Assembly (NCBI GenBank): GCA_028554755.1
Contig: JAPTOF010000016.1
Location: forward strand, 2,368,501-2,432,500
Direction: 5' to 3'
Source of the DNA: Cordia subcordata
Taxonomy: Eukaryota; Streptophyta; Magnoliopsida; Boraginales; Cordiaceae
DNA: 64,000 nucleotides
Below the pieces are notes generated by a model. It was not told the DNA's origin and did not search any database. It was given only the letters and a program-made list of their open reading frames with translations. A program made the position numbers and the translations under genes. This document shows positions 11,201 through 24,924 of the stretch, piece after piece (positions within the stretch are counted from its first letter, which is position 1; every line of letters starts with the position of its first letter).

Positions 11201-13666
11201 GATTTGATGTTGATAGCATCATACTCTTCTGCTTCTCCCTTTCTTTTCTCAAAATCTTCTTATGCCTACTGTCACGTCAAGAGCAAAACTTCATCAATTA
11301 ATTTTAGCTATTCACTTTCACAGCCCAAGTGAGAGCCCCACTCATACTATTGCTGGATACTATTCACAGTAGCTCAAACAGCACTGAACTTCAGCTTACT
11401 AACTAAATTGCTTTTAAATGTAATTGCAGGAGCAACAAGAAAAATGTTACATAATCTGACTACAAAAAGCAAGCATTCAAAGCAAAAAGAAAAGCAAAGG
11501 GAGTACTTGCACGATACGGATTTAAAGTCCTTAGCTGAATGGACTGATATGACTTCAGATTGCAAAACATGTGGATCCACGTTACCACACCAAATGAAGC
11601 AAGAGCAAGAGGTGTCGAAGACTGTATGCAGTTAGCAAGTGCTATGCCAAGCATAATTCCAATAGATTTGCTCACCATCCCTTGAGCTTCACCCTTTGCA
11701 ATTACCTGCCAATTTTACTCTTTCAAAAAAGACAAACTACTAAAGGAAAAGCATCCAGAAGATTAAAAGTGCAAACATGTGACATAACTCCTAAATCGAC
11801 AAAGTCTGGCATTCCAATGTCAGAATGCAACGGGAAAAGAGAATGACCTCAGCGAAGTTCCTCTGAGCAGCAAAGCCTGCATAAAAACAGCTCCTAGTTG
11901 CAGCCTGTTGCGTTGACACTTCAAATTTCAGACTCCAAAACAAGAAGAAAAGTTCAAAATAGTATCTTGTTCTACAAGATAAACATCATGCTGACTGATG
12001 GAACAATATAAATTGCAACCACTTTATCAAATAATTCAAGAAAGAACTTAGCAAATATACATTGAAAATTTCTTCTCAAATCAACAAAAGAGCTCTCGGG
12101 GTGACCTGGATTAGAGCAGCAGCTGATCTTCCAGCTCCAGCAGCTGCACCAATCGGAACAAAGAGATGTGGAAATGCAGGAGTTAGAATCTCCATTCCAT
12201 AAGCAGCATTTTCCAAAAGGTCAGCAAACAATCTCCATCCCTTTGGATGGACATCAAAATGCCTCCCATACTTTGACAGGAGAATCTTGCTGAGGTACCC
12301 AATTCCATCTTTAAGCACCCAATTCAAAGCCGCAGCAGTTGGAATAGCACCTTTTCCCAATCCAACTGCATATAGCAAAGCCTGTGTAAAATATAACACA
12401 TAAGTATAAGCCAGCAACTCGCCAACAGACATGTACGAAAACCAATCAACATAACCGAGCAGAATGTTATCACATGGTCAACTAATCAGCATTTCCAAAT
12501 TCGGGGATAATGTCAAACTATCCACCAAAGAGACACCCAAAAAGTATCAGACAGCCTATCCTAACGTCCCTATAACCAGTAGAAAAAAAAAAAAACACTA
12601 TTGATCATCATGATGAATAGGATGTAAGGAACTCTTTGTATGATTAAGAATTGTATAGATCAAACTAGCAACTCATTAACACGCTTTATTGATTGCTTTG
12701 ATTTCATAGTACAATTTAACATGACACCATACAGAATTTCAGGCATTAGTATATGTCTAGTGACATAGGCACGGGTCCAAATTACCTCGATTATCTAACA
12801 ACAACACAAATAAAGGTGCATTTCAAGGTCAAAGCAAAATTAACAAGCGAAGGAAAGGTCTAGTCAAGCACCTGTGTAGCAAGAACACCACTAATCTGAG
12901 CCGCGACGCCTTGCACGCCTCTCCACAACGAATACTCCAAATAATCACTCGTAACGCTATCGGGATATCCTTCGGGTAACATTAAATTCATGAACAAATC
13001 CCTGCATTGCTTCCAAGCATCAGCAAACGTCGGCTTTGCCTTTAACTCCGACCAGAACTGCCACATTGCTTTCGGAACAACAAACACATCGTTTTCGTAA
13101 TCCGCCACCAGCTCGACCCTCTTTGCCCCTTTAATCTCAAACACAATTTCTCTATTCTCGTCTCCATTAGCTATCGCGTTCGCTAATGTGGCGAAAATGT
13201 AACAGGAGCTCAACGACGTCGTAATGGGAATCAAAAACAGAAAAACGTTTTTGTACTTGGAAATTAAATTAGAAAATAATTTACTTTCTGTGTTTAATAT
13301 ACTAGAAAATGGAAAAACGAGGAGAGGATTGTTGTTGTTCTTGTTTTCATCGGAGTTGGAGAAACTTCCCCAGCCGTCGCCGCCACCGTTTCCGCGACCG
13401 CTTCCGCCGTCTCCGCCTCCGCCTCCACCGCCACCGGCGTCGCTGTATGCGTTACTCTTGGAAGAGGAGGGTTTAACGAGAGGTAGAGGAGGGTTTTGGA
13501 GGGGTATAAAGGGAAATGATGACGGCTGCAGTTGGAGAGGGAAGAGTTTAATCGGAGGAGAGCGGTGGTGAAAGTAGCGACTGAGGACGGTGGAGGTGGA
13601 GGCGGCGGCGGAGGCGGCGGTTGGTGGCGGCGGAGGAAAGTGAATAGGGCGGCAAGTGCAGCCCAT
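8227..13666 (-). CDS. RUS1: Root UV-B sensitive protein, DUF647 family, RUS1 type
   Basis: Seven exons join in frame into 633 aa: 13666-12872, 12381-12106, 11904-11848, 11705-11507, 10797-10691, 9801-9625 and 8517-8227. The N-terminus is Ser/Pro-rich and transit-peptide-like, followed by a glycine/asparagine-rich linker (about residues 80-115) and a hydrophobic segment (about 140-165). The DUF647 domain runs from about 180 to 455, with [40 protein letters not shown] and [15 protein letters not shown] as landmarks. The C-terminal part ([49 protein letters not shown]) is typical of the RUS family. Arabidopsis RUS1 acts in plastids with RUS2 in early seedling development and vitamin B6-related UV-B responses. 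All introns are GT-AG except the one after exon 5, which appears to be GC-AG. RUS1 is chosen over other RUS members by the plastid-like N-terminus and Gly-rich linker. Confidence 0.88.
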
Positions 13667-15453
13667 AATAAGCCAAGTGAGGTGTTCTCAAAGTTGTCGT
13701 CGCCGCTTCTTGTGAAATTCCATTTCAGAAAAACGCAAAAGGGGTTTTGACTTTTACTTGGAAAAATAACGTATTATCTTTTTTTTTTAAATTTTGACTT
13801 TAAATTTTTAAATGTTTCTAATCTAGTATTTTTATTTTTAAGTTTTAATACAAAGAATATATTTCTAAAAGTAGAATGCATTTCTACTAAAAGTTTCTTA
13901 TCAAGTGGAGGTTGAGACTGATCCTTAAGTGTTAGTTAATTGGATTAATAGAAGTAATTGTTCAATAAGTCCAGTTTTACCCTATGTGGAAGAATGTTAG
14001 AGATTGTTAAAGACTAAGCAAAGCTTTTCTCTAAATTACGTTTATTGCAAAGGGATAAGGGTGTAGATTAGATGGTGAATTTCGGACTCCACTACCCTCT
14101 AGAGTCAAATTTGATCAAGGAACCGCTAGATGATTTGAGAAGCTTGCAAAGTGATGATCTTGCCAAGAGTTGTGAATTACTAAATACATTTAGCCACTCT
14201 TAAAGAGAAAAAAAAAATCTTATTAAAAATACTTTTTATTATAGCAAAAAAAATTTTTTTATCAAAAATTCACTGGATAGGGACCTTGTGGTATGTTTCT
14301 TACTTTAGATAACAAAGTTTCGACATCAATTTAAGCTAACGCTAACAATTTACTGTTTACCTTTTTTGTTTTCTTTATATTTAGGTGTTTTAATCTATTT
14401 CTCTATGTTTAGGAGCTCTCCTTTCAATTTCATTTCAACCATTTGCTTATTTCTGACCAAATTCTTATTTTAGAGATTTCTTATTTAATAGTGTCCTATA
14501 TCTTCTTTTTTTATTCCAATTAAACACATCGTTTTATTATATTGATATTTTATAATCAATTATTAACTATTATTAATTTTTTACATTATTAAATTTATTG
14601 GTTCGAAAAAGGAATAAGATGAACCTCGTACATAGCTACATGTACAAGATATTGTATTATGGTCTTTGCCTCTTTTGAATAAAAAAAAAATTAATCAGCT
14701 GGCCTTTGAAAAGAGTGTGCATTTGTGTGGAGGTGGGTCCATCTCCATACTCTTATAAGATCTGGACATTTTAAAATTTTTACTACATTCAAAACAATAG
14801 TCGAGAAGTGTCAAAATCAAATCTTTATCCTACTAAGTAAGGTCGACACAACACTTATTTAGTCAAATGCCTAAATAATGACTTCAGCTGGTGCTGTTTA
14901 GTTCAAGCTTGAAAAACATAGTATAACCCCATACTCATGGAACAATTATCTGATGACATGTCCTACATTGGTAAACTTAGAGGGTTTCTGGCTGTGGTTG
15001 TTGGATGCTTATAAGCTCCCAAATAAGCTCTTGCCAAACACCCTCTTAATCACCAATTTCAATTGCGTTGATTCTACTAATATATCTCTACATTCAACTT
15101 CTACTACAAGCGACACATTCTATGCTTATCTTTCAAGAAAATGCTAGTACTCTAAGCTGCTGTATCAAATAACAGCAAAGTAGTTGCCTGTGTAAACTAC
15201 AAGCAGCTGCTTGGTTTCAAGAAGCCTCAAACAAGGAATGTACATTCAAAAATGAGAGTTGACGCGAGCTAATGTTGCGAGTTGTATATATGCTAACAGT
15301 AGTAACATCGTTGTCAGGAACGTAAGGTCAAAATATTAGTCAAAAGGCAACATTTACAAGTGACTGCTTACATGGGTACTGCTAAAGGTTAATTATCTGC
15401 GCTTTTGCTGCTAAGGATTCAAAAACGACTGGTTAAGCACGGTTACAAACAAG
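13667..15453. other. Intergenic: RUS1 promoter side and SirB1-TPR 3' flank
   Basis: RUS1 upstream sequence lies near 13667-13800, followed by about 1.1 kb of AT-rich DNA with no recognised gene. From about 15150 to 15453 the sequence is more balanced in composition and is probably the 3' untranslated region of the next gene. A 64-aa open frame at 14953-15147 on the plus strand has no known domain. Confidence 0.4.
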
Positions 15454-18400
15454 TCAAGGAACTGCAGCCTTCTGCCCTGAAGATTTCCATGATGCTGCAA
15501 GCCTCAGCAGGTGTAATTTTTCGACAAAAGGTTCTAAAACCTCTGCCTCTTCTTCAGGGGCGAAGGCCATGCATATGCTAAGCTCCTGTACTGCCTCCTC
15601 ATAGTCCCTACATTTGTCAAAGTTTTTAGTTACATCAGCTGACAGAAGCAACTTCAGAGCGAACAAAATGTCGTATATTTATGAAAGATTTCATACCGAC
15701 TATAATACAACATCATGCCATGATCTCTTCTCAGAGCCCAGTTATGTGGCTGCAGAATCAGCAATCTTTCGGAAGCCATTATAGCCAGCCTAGAAAGTAG
15801 CAAAAATCCCATAAAATGCATTATAAATAATTGACATCTTAAGCTTTCAAAGTATTAAAGAACAGTTAAAAAACAAAAAGAAGGGCTTTTTTCCCCTCCC
15901 TATCTTAAATGTTTATGTGCCACAAGTCTGAATTTCATTTTCATTTCTCTCTCTTTCCTTATCGTGACCTTCTTTTTCCAATTTCTACTGTTTCCTTTTT
16001 CTTTTCTAAGTTTGGTCAAGCATCAAATGTCTGAAAATTGTACAACATATAATTATCATGTTAGAAATGGTTTGTGTCAAAAGTCAAAATTTGCCTCTTT
16101 CTCATGCGAATTTTAATATTAGCATCTTGAACCTGTGGGAGCAACAGACATAGGCACCTGCATAATCAGGAATGAGATCACTGTATCATTAACTAAAATG
16201 CAAATGAGAAAACAACATTTACCTCAGATCTTGAGGTCGTAATAAAGGGACCTTTGAACCATCACTATTGCTGAACTTGTCGTCACTGCTGTGAACAAAT
16301 CTTAGTGGAGAAGTAAGTGTCAACCCAAGATTTGACCTTGAAGCATGTTTCCAGTGAAGCCTCTGCAGAAAAGGTATAACATTTCCTTTCAATTCAAATT
16401 GTGGTTTGAAGTGGAATTAACGTTTAAGACAAATAAGAAAGACTGAAGCATGTAAAAGGATGAACCTACAATCAAATTGGCCAAACCAATTCCAATAATA
16501 TCTCGATTTGTAGCAATGTCAAGTCCTGAGAGTGAAGTACTATTGATGTCTGAGGCCTTTGATCTGGGGTCTTCCACACATTTCCCATTAACAACCTTAA
16601 ACAAGCTGTTTCCAGAAGTTACCTTGAATAGCTCCTGCAATGTTGCCAAACTTGTAACCATTGCAGTCTCCATTTTCTTCGTGCCACGGAATATAGAATT
16701 TCAGGATGAAATACAACTAAGGCATTTATTGAAATGGTTAGAAAGAGGAGATTGTTTCCGAAGTACCTCAGGATACCCTGTTTGGGGCCATATCAGAAAA
16801 TCTTCACCAACTCGAGATCCCAAAATAGTCAGATTAAGGCGTTGACAAACCTCAATGTAGATGATGCTAAGCAGAATTGCTGTCATGAGATAATCATCAG
16901 GTGATGTGGAAAGAATAAAGAAAGATTTAAAAGCTTCAGAATATTAATGAAAAAGGACTAGTGCAATATAGTAGCAGGAGGAAGACATACCGCTGCAGCA
17001 TCCAGAAGTTAACGCAGAGTGTAGATATGCACAATTTGAATCTAGTGGTACAGGAGATCTCTTAAAACCTCTTGACTCGAACAGAACTACATTCACTGCC
17101 TCTAAGACTTCCACCAGATGGCACCCTATTTCTCTTGGGACTAGTTCTGCCTCCACTTCCTTTGCAATCATATCTAACTCGGCCAGCCACTCCTGTATAT
17201 TCTTTCCAGATAGTGGCATAGAATCCATGGAGTCCCATTCAGGGGCATCGGTCGTCAATGAGACATCCCTCATTTCATCTTGGAATGAGAGAGCATCCAT
17301 CTCTTGGTTGAAAGACACAAATGCCTCATCTTCGGCAGCAATATAAAGCAATACCTGAAAATGTTCTCAAATAAGTTTCTGGGAATACATTAAAAGACAT
17401 GTGGAGAGGTGAATAAAGAACTAAAACCTAGACTTCTAGATCATGATATAATAGAATAATATCAACACCACTCGTGTATTAAACTGGCCGCACTATCGTG
17501 GCAATTAATTACATGCGACAATAGGGAAAAAAGGCCAAAGCTGGAAAACTGGATTTCTAGATCACAATTTTCGGTAAGCTCCTCTTGAATAATAATGGTA
17601 TTGTCGCCACTCTAATTAACTCTAATGAATGCCAATTCTGCGTGACAATAATAAGTTGAAGACAGCGAAAACCACCAAAAGCTATAAAATAGAAATTACA
17701 AACAAATGTCTCTTTCCTTGCATCTAACAAGAATCAAAGAGGGATGCCAATTACAATCGAGCAACACGTAAAATCTCTTGCCAAAAAATGGCATGTAAAT
17801 AAACAGACTATACCTTTGCAAGGGAGATATCTTTGTCCTTAGACTGGAAAGATATCTCCTCAGTAAACTTCCGCCTAGCAGCCTTAAGAACCTGGCAAAG
17901 TACAGTAATATCAATCAAACTTCACCAACACTATTCCAAAACTAGCTGAATAGTAATAAAACATTTACAATATCATCCAAACCACTCCAATTGAGGAAAC
18001 TAAAAGAGACTGTACTAGCAAGAACGTTGCATAAGATTTAGTTACATCAAAATCAAGAATTGATCAAATAGCACAATCAACATGAGAAAGTGATTCCAAC
18101 CTCCAGGTACAAATTCGCTCTAGGCGGAATTTCGGTTTCCACCTGAGCAAAAGAAGAGGCAAGAGGTGAGATGCTCAACCTCCTCTTGCTGGTGGTCAAT
18201 GCATCACTCAATTTGTTCTTTTTCTCAATCCAACATCGAGCAGGGCCTTCAAAATGACACCTGATGATCATACATAAAATAGGGTTGTCATGATTGACTA
18301 CTAGCAGAAGTATCATCTTGCATGCAACTTATCACATAAGCTAGCAGAAAATTTAACTCCAGCTCACACTGTAACATCATCTTACAACACAATTTTATCA

Positions 18401-18640
18401 CACAAACTAGCAAAAAGATTCTACTCCAATTCACACGGTAACTTAACAAAAAAGCAAGTATAATAACACTAGCAAATAATTACCAAAATCCATTATCAAG
18501 AAACAGCAATAGCATGCTAAAACACAAGAATTCAAACCAAATCCAAATCAATTCTTGAACTAAAAACAGCCGTTTTACCTGCCATGAATCCCAAAAGAAG
18601 GCAAAACTCTTGAAGCTGCATGAACAGCACCAGCCATCAT
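15454..18640 (-). CDS. SirB1 / Transglut_core2 protein with C-terminal TPR region
   Basis: Nine exons join in frame into 442 aa: 18640-18579, 18260-18101, 17891-17814, 17354-16991, 16879-16767, 16634-16470, 16362-16223, 15789-15697 and 15607-15454. All use GT-AG introns. The N-terminus (MMAGAVHAASRVLPSFGIHG, then KRRLSISPLASS) is basic and Ser-rich like a plastid transit peptide. The middle (about 100-260) carries the SirB1 N-terminal signature: LLYIAAEDEAFVSFNQEMDA, then AVNVVLFESRGF, NCAYLHSALTSGCC and ILLSIIYIEVCQRLNLTILG. The last 100 residues (ERLLILQPHNWALRRDHGMM, DYEEAVQELSICMAF) form TPR-like helices, the usual partner of this domain. The family is conserved from bacteria to plants but has no firmly established reaction, so the role is unknown. 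The start is the first of two consecutive ATGs that open exon 1. Confidence 0.85.
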
Positions 18641-20008
18641 AATTTTCTTGAGCTTTCTTTAAGCCCAAAAAAACAATAAAGTTGACAACTTTTCAAGAAA
18701 ATATCAAAAGGGGTTGCTCAAAAAAAGCAATAAAAAAAAATGGCAATAAAACAAGAACAAAGTAGGAAAAGGGATGATGACAGAAGAGCCAAAGGCCTTA
18801 AAGATGTGCTCAATTCAAGCCTTTCTCATAAGAAAAAGGCTTGTTGAGAATTGATGAGTAGATAGCAGCAGGTGAAACGATAGAAAAGGTGTCAGAAGAA
18901 ACCATTTTTGGGAATGAAATCAAACTCCCAGAAGACAACAAGGGAGTGAACAAAGACAAACAAGTAGATGATGACGATGATGGTGATGATGATGATGATG
19001 AATGGAAGCATTCGTTGCAACAGTTACAATGAGTCGAAAAACTATAGTGCAAGCTGACACTGCAAAACCAAGACTCGCAAACATCCATGGTATTGGAGGA
19101 TTTCTCAATTTCAGCAATCAGCTCTAAAATACGAACCCAAACAAAACACACTCTGTTTCTTCCCCACCTTACTTTTGTTTTGCCTCATCTTCTCTCATTT
19201 ATGTATCTTTATTCTTAGACACAAAATGATTAATTCTAGCTACTAATTTAATTTACAAAAACTATATTTGTTTGACCTTTCATTAATACGGAGACAACCA
19301 AAGGGAATCTTTTTTTCTCTTTTTGCTTTATAAGAAGGAGAAATTTAGGGAAACAATTATAACTATCGACTAGTTAAAATATTTGGTACCAAAGACGTGC
19401 CAAAAGTCAATCTTTGTGGTATATATTCCATTATTCGTGTAAATCTTATGCAGACCGTCAAGAGGGTGGCACTCTGTATACTACGAGGAATAGAACTTTA
19501 AATCAAAGCGATTTTTTAAACAAGTATAATATTATATTAATATTTTTATTTACATAAAGAGTTTATCGTTTTTAATCATTTTCTGTGATTCTTTATATTT
19601 AATGCGAAAATGATTAAAAGCGATAAATTTTCATAACATAAAATTATTTAATTAACTTTAACTATTGCACCCATAAAAAAATCATAATTATACTACTTAC
19701 TTGTAAAAGGTTTAATACCAAAACTAGGTGTGAATCAAGGGTTCAACATGTAGGTCAAATGGTTGAAATTGTTCGTCCGAGTGATAACTTGAATTTGAGT
19801 TCCAAGGAGAGTGGAGGGTTTTTATTTATGAAAAATCTTATGTAGAGGGTGTCAATATTTGAATCAGAGGATTTTCTTTCCTATTTTTCTTATGTAATTT
19901 GAGTAGTAATTTTGGGTGGTGCACAAGGAAGGGGCACAAATTAAATAAAAATGAACTTTGATGGTTATATTGTTAATATAGGAAATTTCTAGGTTAATGT
20001 ATCTTTCT
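18641..20008. other. Upstream region of SirB1-TPR gene and AT-rich intergenic DNA
   Basis: From 18641 to about 19190 lies the leader/promoter region of the SirB1-TPR gene. It contains overlapping minus-strand open frames of 65 aa (19117-18920) and 113 aa (19151-18810), which may be upstream reading frames or chance, plus a GAT microsatellite. Beyond 19200 the DNA is AT-rich and I see nothing coding. Confidence 0.4.
18967..19001. repeat. GAT trinucleotide microsatellite
   Basis: A run of GATGAC/GATGATG/GTGATGAT units upstream of the SirB1-TPR gene. On the minus strand it encodes His or Ser runs inside two short open frames that are not confidently coding. Confidence 0.8.
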
Positions 20009-23000
20009 GAGGATGTGGGTTGTATGCAAAGTAGGGGGCCAAGTAAAAGATGAATTTTCAAGCAATTATAAATAGATGGTGGCTTTATTATATTCTGTTT
20101 TAAATTTAGTCACAACCATGCATTTAATACCAGGGAAACAATAGTCTAGCTAATGGCTGCCTGGAAGAACGAAGCAGAAAAAAAAAAGTCCAATTGAGCG
20201 TCTCTCCAAACATTTATGAGCGAGTTATCGTGTAAATATATAATGGGACTCTGTACAAACTGACTTTTTAAATACACCCTTATTAAAAGCATTATTATAT
20301 TATTATAAAATAAATATGAATAGTCGGCAATCGAGGGCAAAATGTTTAACACCAAATTGGTTTCACTTTCAAGGAAAAATACGTTTTACTCTTATGTTTT
20401 ACAAAACAATAAAAAAATTCCATATAGTTTCAAAATTCGCTAATAATCTCGTGCAGCGACGGTGCTGGCTTATGCTACTGATTTTTTAAAAAAAAAATAT
20501 TATACATCATATTAATATATTTAATATATATTTGATACCACTAAAAATTAAAAATAAGCCCACTGTCAAAATACTTCAACAAATGAAACAGAAAATCTCT
20601 TTCTTCGAACCTCAATGATATATTTTCTGCTTTCGATAAAAAGAAGTTAATTGGCTTAGCTTGTTTTTTACCATTTGGAAAAAATCTTTTGGCACTTGGA
20701 AATGAGCTTGATACTAGTATTATTGATTTGTATCCAAGTAGTAAATTCAATAATATGAAGAGGATCAATGGTCTTGCAAGAAATTTGTTGAAATAAAGAA
20801 AAATATTATGTATCTTTGATTTTTTTGCTAGTTAAATTAGAATTAGATTTGTCAGTTGCAACCGCAATTATTAAAAAAATTTGTTTTACTATGAATATGT
20901 GAAAATTTGATTGAAAAATTGAATGTGAGATAATAAACAATTATTTAGTTAATCTTATTAGAAAGGATCTATTTAATAATATTGACATTGAAATAACTGT
21001 ACAACACTTTTAAATTATAAAAGTTCATGAAAAACAATTGTAATACTTTGTTTTGTCAAAAAAAACCAAATTTTTGTATGTTGCAATTGCTATCACATTG
21101 ACCCTCATGAAAAATTTTTCTGGTTCTATCTTGCCACGTGGTTTAAAACATTGCACATTGACCTTTGCGGATGTAAAATGAGAGGAGGGAATATGCATTG
21201 ATTTCAAAATCAAATGGAGGAAGATGCACCAATGATTAAAATCACAAGGGATCAATTTGTGCCCAATGTTTTCAAAATGATAGGGGCATATCAGCAAGTT
21301 TTCAAATCGTAAGGATTTTATGCGATTTTGTAAAAAGGCAAGAAAAAAATGCATTCGACTTGAAATTAAATTCTAAAAAATGGGAATTATTTTCAGCTCA
21401 AATGAGTTTGTAAAAGCTTTTCGTAGGAAGACATATGGCATCTCATTTTCTTGTTTGAGTTTTGTTACTGCATCGTGAAGTAACTTCCTAATACAGATAA
21501 TGCTTAATACAGCTCATGGCTTGAACGATATACCCTAAATATAGCAATCTATATTCAATGTAAGAAAGAAATGACATTTATATATTACAAATATAATTGA
21601 TCAAATCCACAAGACGTACAAGAGGTAGAATATTCAATAAATGGATGGCTTTACACAAGGACAAACTAATGCAAATAAGTCACTCAACTATAGGACCTGA
21701 ATTAAATAACATGTTGCTCAAGCGACAAATATATGAGCATATTTTATTTCTAGATATGGATATGGATTCCTATATTACTAAAGTATTAGCTTTACACCAT
21801 GCTGGGGTTCGAGTGGGAAAGTGATTGGACGGATGTGAGAGTGGGAAGAATCACAAATAGATTGTAAAAGAAAGGAGGTTTTCTTGTTTAGAGGGTAAAA
21901 GATTGAAAGAAAAAACACTGCACGAAATTAGGGAATAGGCAGTAATTTTGAAGTGCTGCCTATAAAATCGTGGCCTACAATTATATAATTGGTGGTCAGA
22001 TTTTATAAAAAATCATTATTTATGTCTACTTTTAGCAATGGTTCTACAAAACCACAGCCTATACCAATATACATCGTAGTTTTTTTGAAAACTGCAGCCA
22101 AAGAATTGCCGCTAGTACTCAGTATTTTTTTATTGAAAGTAAAGGAAAGAAATGACAATGCTAGATATATCATATTTTATAAAATATATTAGACTTTCAC
22201 GAGATTCATTTAAAGCGTAATAGACTTCTTAATGTTTTAAAATTCCCTTTAATTTCTGGATGAAAGTATCATATCTTTTTGGGAAAGAGGGACGTATGTT
22301 ACATTTTATTAAGTAGAGAGAGATAATTCGTAGGTTTGACAAAGTAGAGGTGAAATATGAGGGAAGGTGCACTTTAGACAAATCATATTTGGGTATTATG
22401 TTTGTCTTTTTTAATTACTGAAATATCATTTATTGTGCGTAGCTACTCCTAGTTGGTAAGTTTAAAGAAGATGAAAAAATAAAACCTTTTTCTTAAATTA
22501 GCACCCTAGTTAGATATAGACATATAGAGTGATATTTGGATGATAAAAATAGAGTAATGTCAATTACTCAAAAAGCAAAAGATAATTCTAGCTTATTGCT
22601 TGCTAACACTCTATCTTTCTCATCCATTATCGCCTCTTGTGTGTATAATTAGTAAGCATCTGAAAATAGTAACTTTTTATTTCTCTCTTTTTGATATTTC
22701 AAATAAACATTTAATAACAAGTAAAATACATCATTCTAAATTAAATAACATGAGGAAACAATGAGAAATAATTAAAATTTTATATAATTTTAAATATAAA
22801 ATTACTAAAATACACTAGAACAACCTACGGGAAATGATTAATATTCTTCATATGATAAGTGCACTTCTGTCTCTTTGCAAATTAGTTATTACTTCCTTTT
22901 CTTATGTTTTCCTCCAGTTTAAAGGGAAATGAAATGACATTGTTTAGCCTTTCCCGTTAAACATCAATCTAAATAACAGCAGGAACCTTTTCCCATCATT

Positions 23001-24795
23001 AACTTTTTTACTCAATTTAAACATTGACTTGGGAAAACATGAAATCAGTGCCCAACTGGACAATAATACATAAGATTTGTCAGCGATTTGAGATACCCCA
23101 CCAAGAAAGAGAATAAAGAGGGGATATTATTTAAGAACGAAAATATTTTTCTAATATTATATCGTTATAAATAAATTGATTATAAATTATATATATTACT
23201 TATCATAAATTAATAAATAATTAATAATTATTAAATATCACACATAACATCGTTATATATAACACCATTAAATCGTCACTGTATCGTGACGTAGTCCAAT
23301 CCCATTATCCAAATGCTTAATAAGAAGACTGATTGTAATATGAATTAATTGAATAATTCATGATTGGGTCAAGTCCTTCTTTAGGCATTATAGATTATAT
23401 TATCCCACTGAAATTTGCTTGAGTAAGTTCCAATTTGATGTAGCTAAGCCAATTTCATATTGTATGGGAACGCGATTACTTCATGTGATCTCATAATGCA
23501 TATGAGCGCGTGCATGAAAAATAAATAAATATTGTATGTGTGACAAGTGAGTCTTACATAATTGTTATTTATTTAATTGCTAATTAGTTAATCTTGTATG
23601 GGATTATTGAATTTGATTGTCTAAACTTTGTCAAAGTTTTAGTGGATAGTCTACATCTTGGTGGACATTTGAGCACTTACTCAATGACACTAAAAATTTT
23701 CTTGGTGAAGCTAGAAATTGGAGTGTTGTTGACGTGCCCAGAAGACCTAATAAGATTACTGATTAGTTAATAAAGAATGTCAAATTTAGTACTCTTCCTA
23801 CTAATTGGAAGGTTGTACCATCTGATGGTTTATTTAATGTGCTGAACAATGTATTCGATGTCATAGCATTGGCTAACTCTTTGTCGTTATATTCAATAAA
23901 ATTTATTTCTTTTGGTAAAAAAGAGTTACTAAATAATTAGTATTTAAAATAAGTTCGATTTCTCACAATTTTAAAAGTATATTCATCTAAAAAAAATGAA
24001 ATACAAAAGTTATAATATAAGTATTTCAAAAACCAGTTATAATAAGTAAAAATTATCATGAAATTTAATTACTATAAAATTTACTCCAATTAGGGTTAAT
24101 ACAAGGCTTGTTCTAAATGTTTAGGGTCACTTGATGGGCGTCCTTACAACATATTACGGCTAAATCCTTCTCTTCCACCCTGTGAATTAAATTTAATATT
24201 ACAGTGTAACAGATAATCCAATATCAATCAATTAATGGTGTATCAATTATTACAATTGCTATAATATGCATCTCACAATAATATTTAAAAAATGGATTAA
24301 AAGTTGATATAACGTATCACACAATAAAAGAACTAGCTTTGCGTGACAACACAAGCAAACATATCAGCATAAAGTCCAGTATGAGGTGGGCTCTTACATC
24401 ATCTTCTTTTCTAGCATTTCTAGCTTAGGGTATAGGACAATTTTTAATGGAATAATTCATGGATTCATAATGAATATGCCACATAAACCCTTGGATCCTC
24501 GATATTAAACTAAGGTATTATTTACATGCCTCCAATTTCCAAAATGATATATAATATACAGATCCTTTACAAGATCCAAGCTAGCAATGGATATTTTATA
24601 TGAGGAACATTCGATACCTAATTAGTTGTTCGATTAATATTTTTGTTCACATAAAATTTCTTCAACATACTCAATCAGTCGCACGATTAAAATTTTCACA
24701 CACGTGAAATACTTCTAAGCTACAAAACCATTGGAAGAGAGAAGTAGCACAGGAAGTGATGTTAAGCTGTTCGTTTGTTCTTAGCTATGGGGGAA
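20009..24795. repeat. U1: first copy of an old tandem segmental duplication
   Basis: Blocks of this segment recur in the same order in 24840-36113: 20009-20085 with 24840-24920, 20118-20250 with 25797-25940, 21575-21825 with 31050-31310, 23036-23125 with 31742-31830, 23165-23290 with 33003-33072, 24320-24510 with 34795-35010 and 24714-24795 with 35940-36108. Many substitutions and indels separate the copies, so the event is old. No supported gene lies inside. Confidence 0.75.
21916..22122. mobile_element. CACTA-like MITE remnant
   Basis: It starts with CACTGCACGAAATTAGGG, close to the common plant CACTA terminus, and sits in U1 at a place where U2 (near 31330) has no such sequence. The far end is decayed and its position is approximate. 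It has no coding capacity. Confidence 0.4.
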
Positions 24796-24924
24796 TTAAA
24801 GAGTGGAAAGCTTTAGGCTATATAATGATGAATGCAAATGAGGATGTGGGTGGTACGCAAGGTATAGGGGGCAAGTAAAAGATGAATTTTCAGGAATCAC
24901 AGGTAGATGGTGGCTTTATACATA

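Noticed and set aside
13224..13750. Gly/Pro-rich plus-strand frames opposite RUS1 exon 1
   Set aside because: They mirror the repetitive Gly-rich codons of RUS1 and have no independent support.
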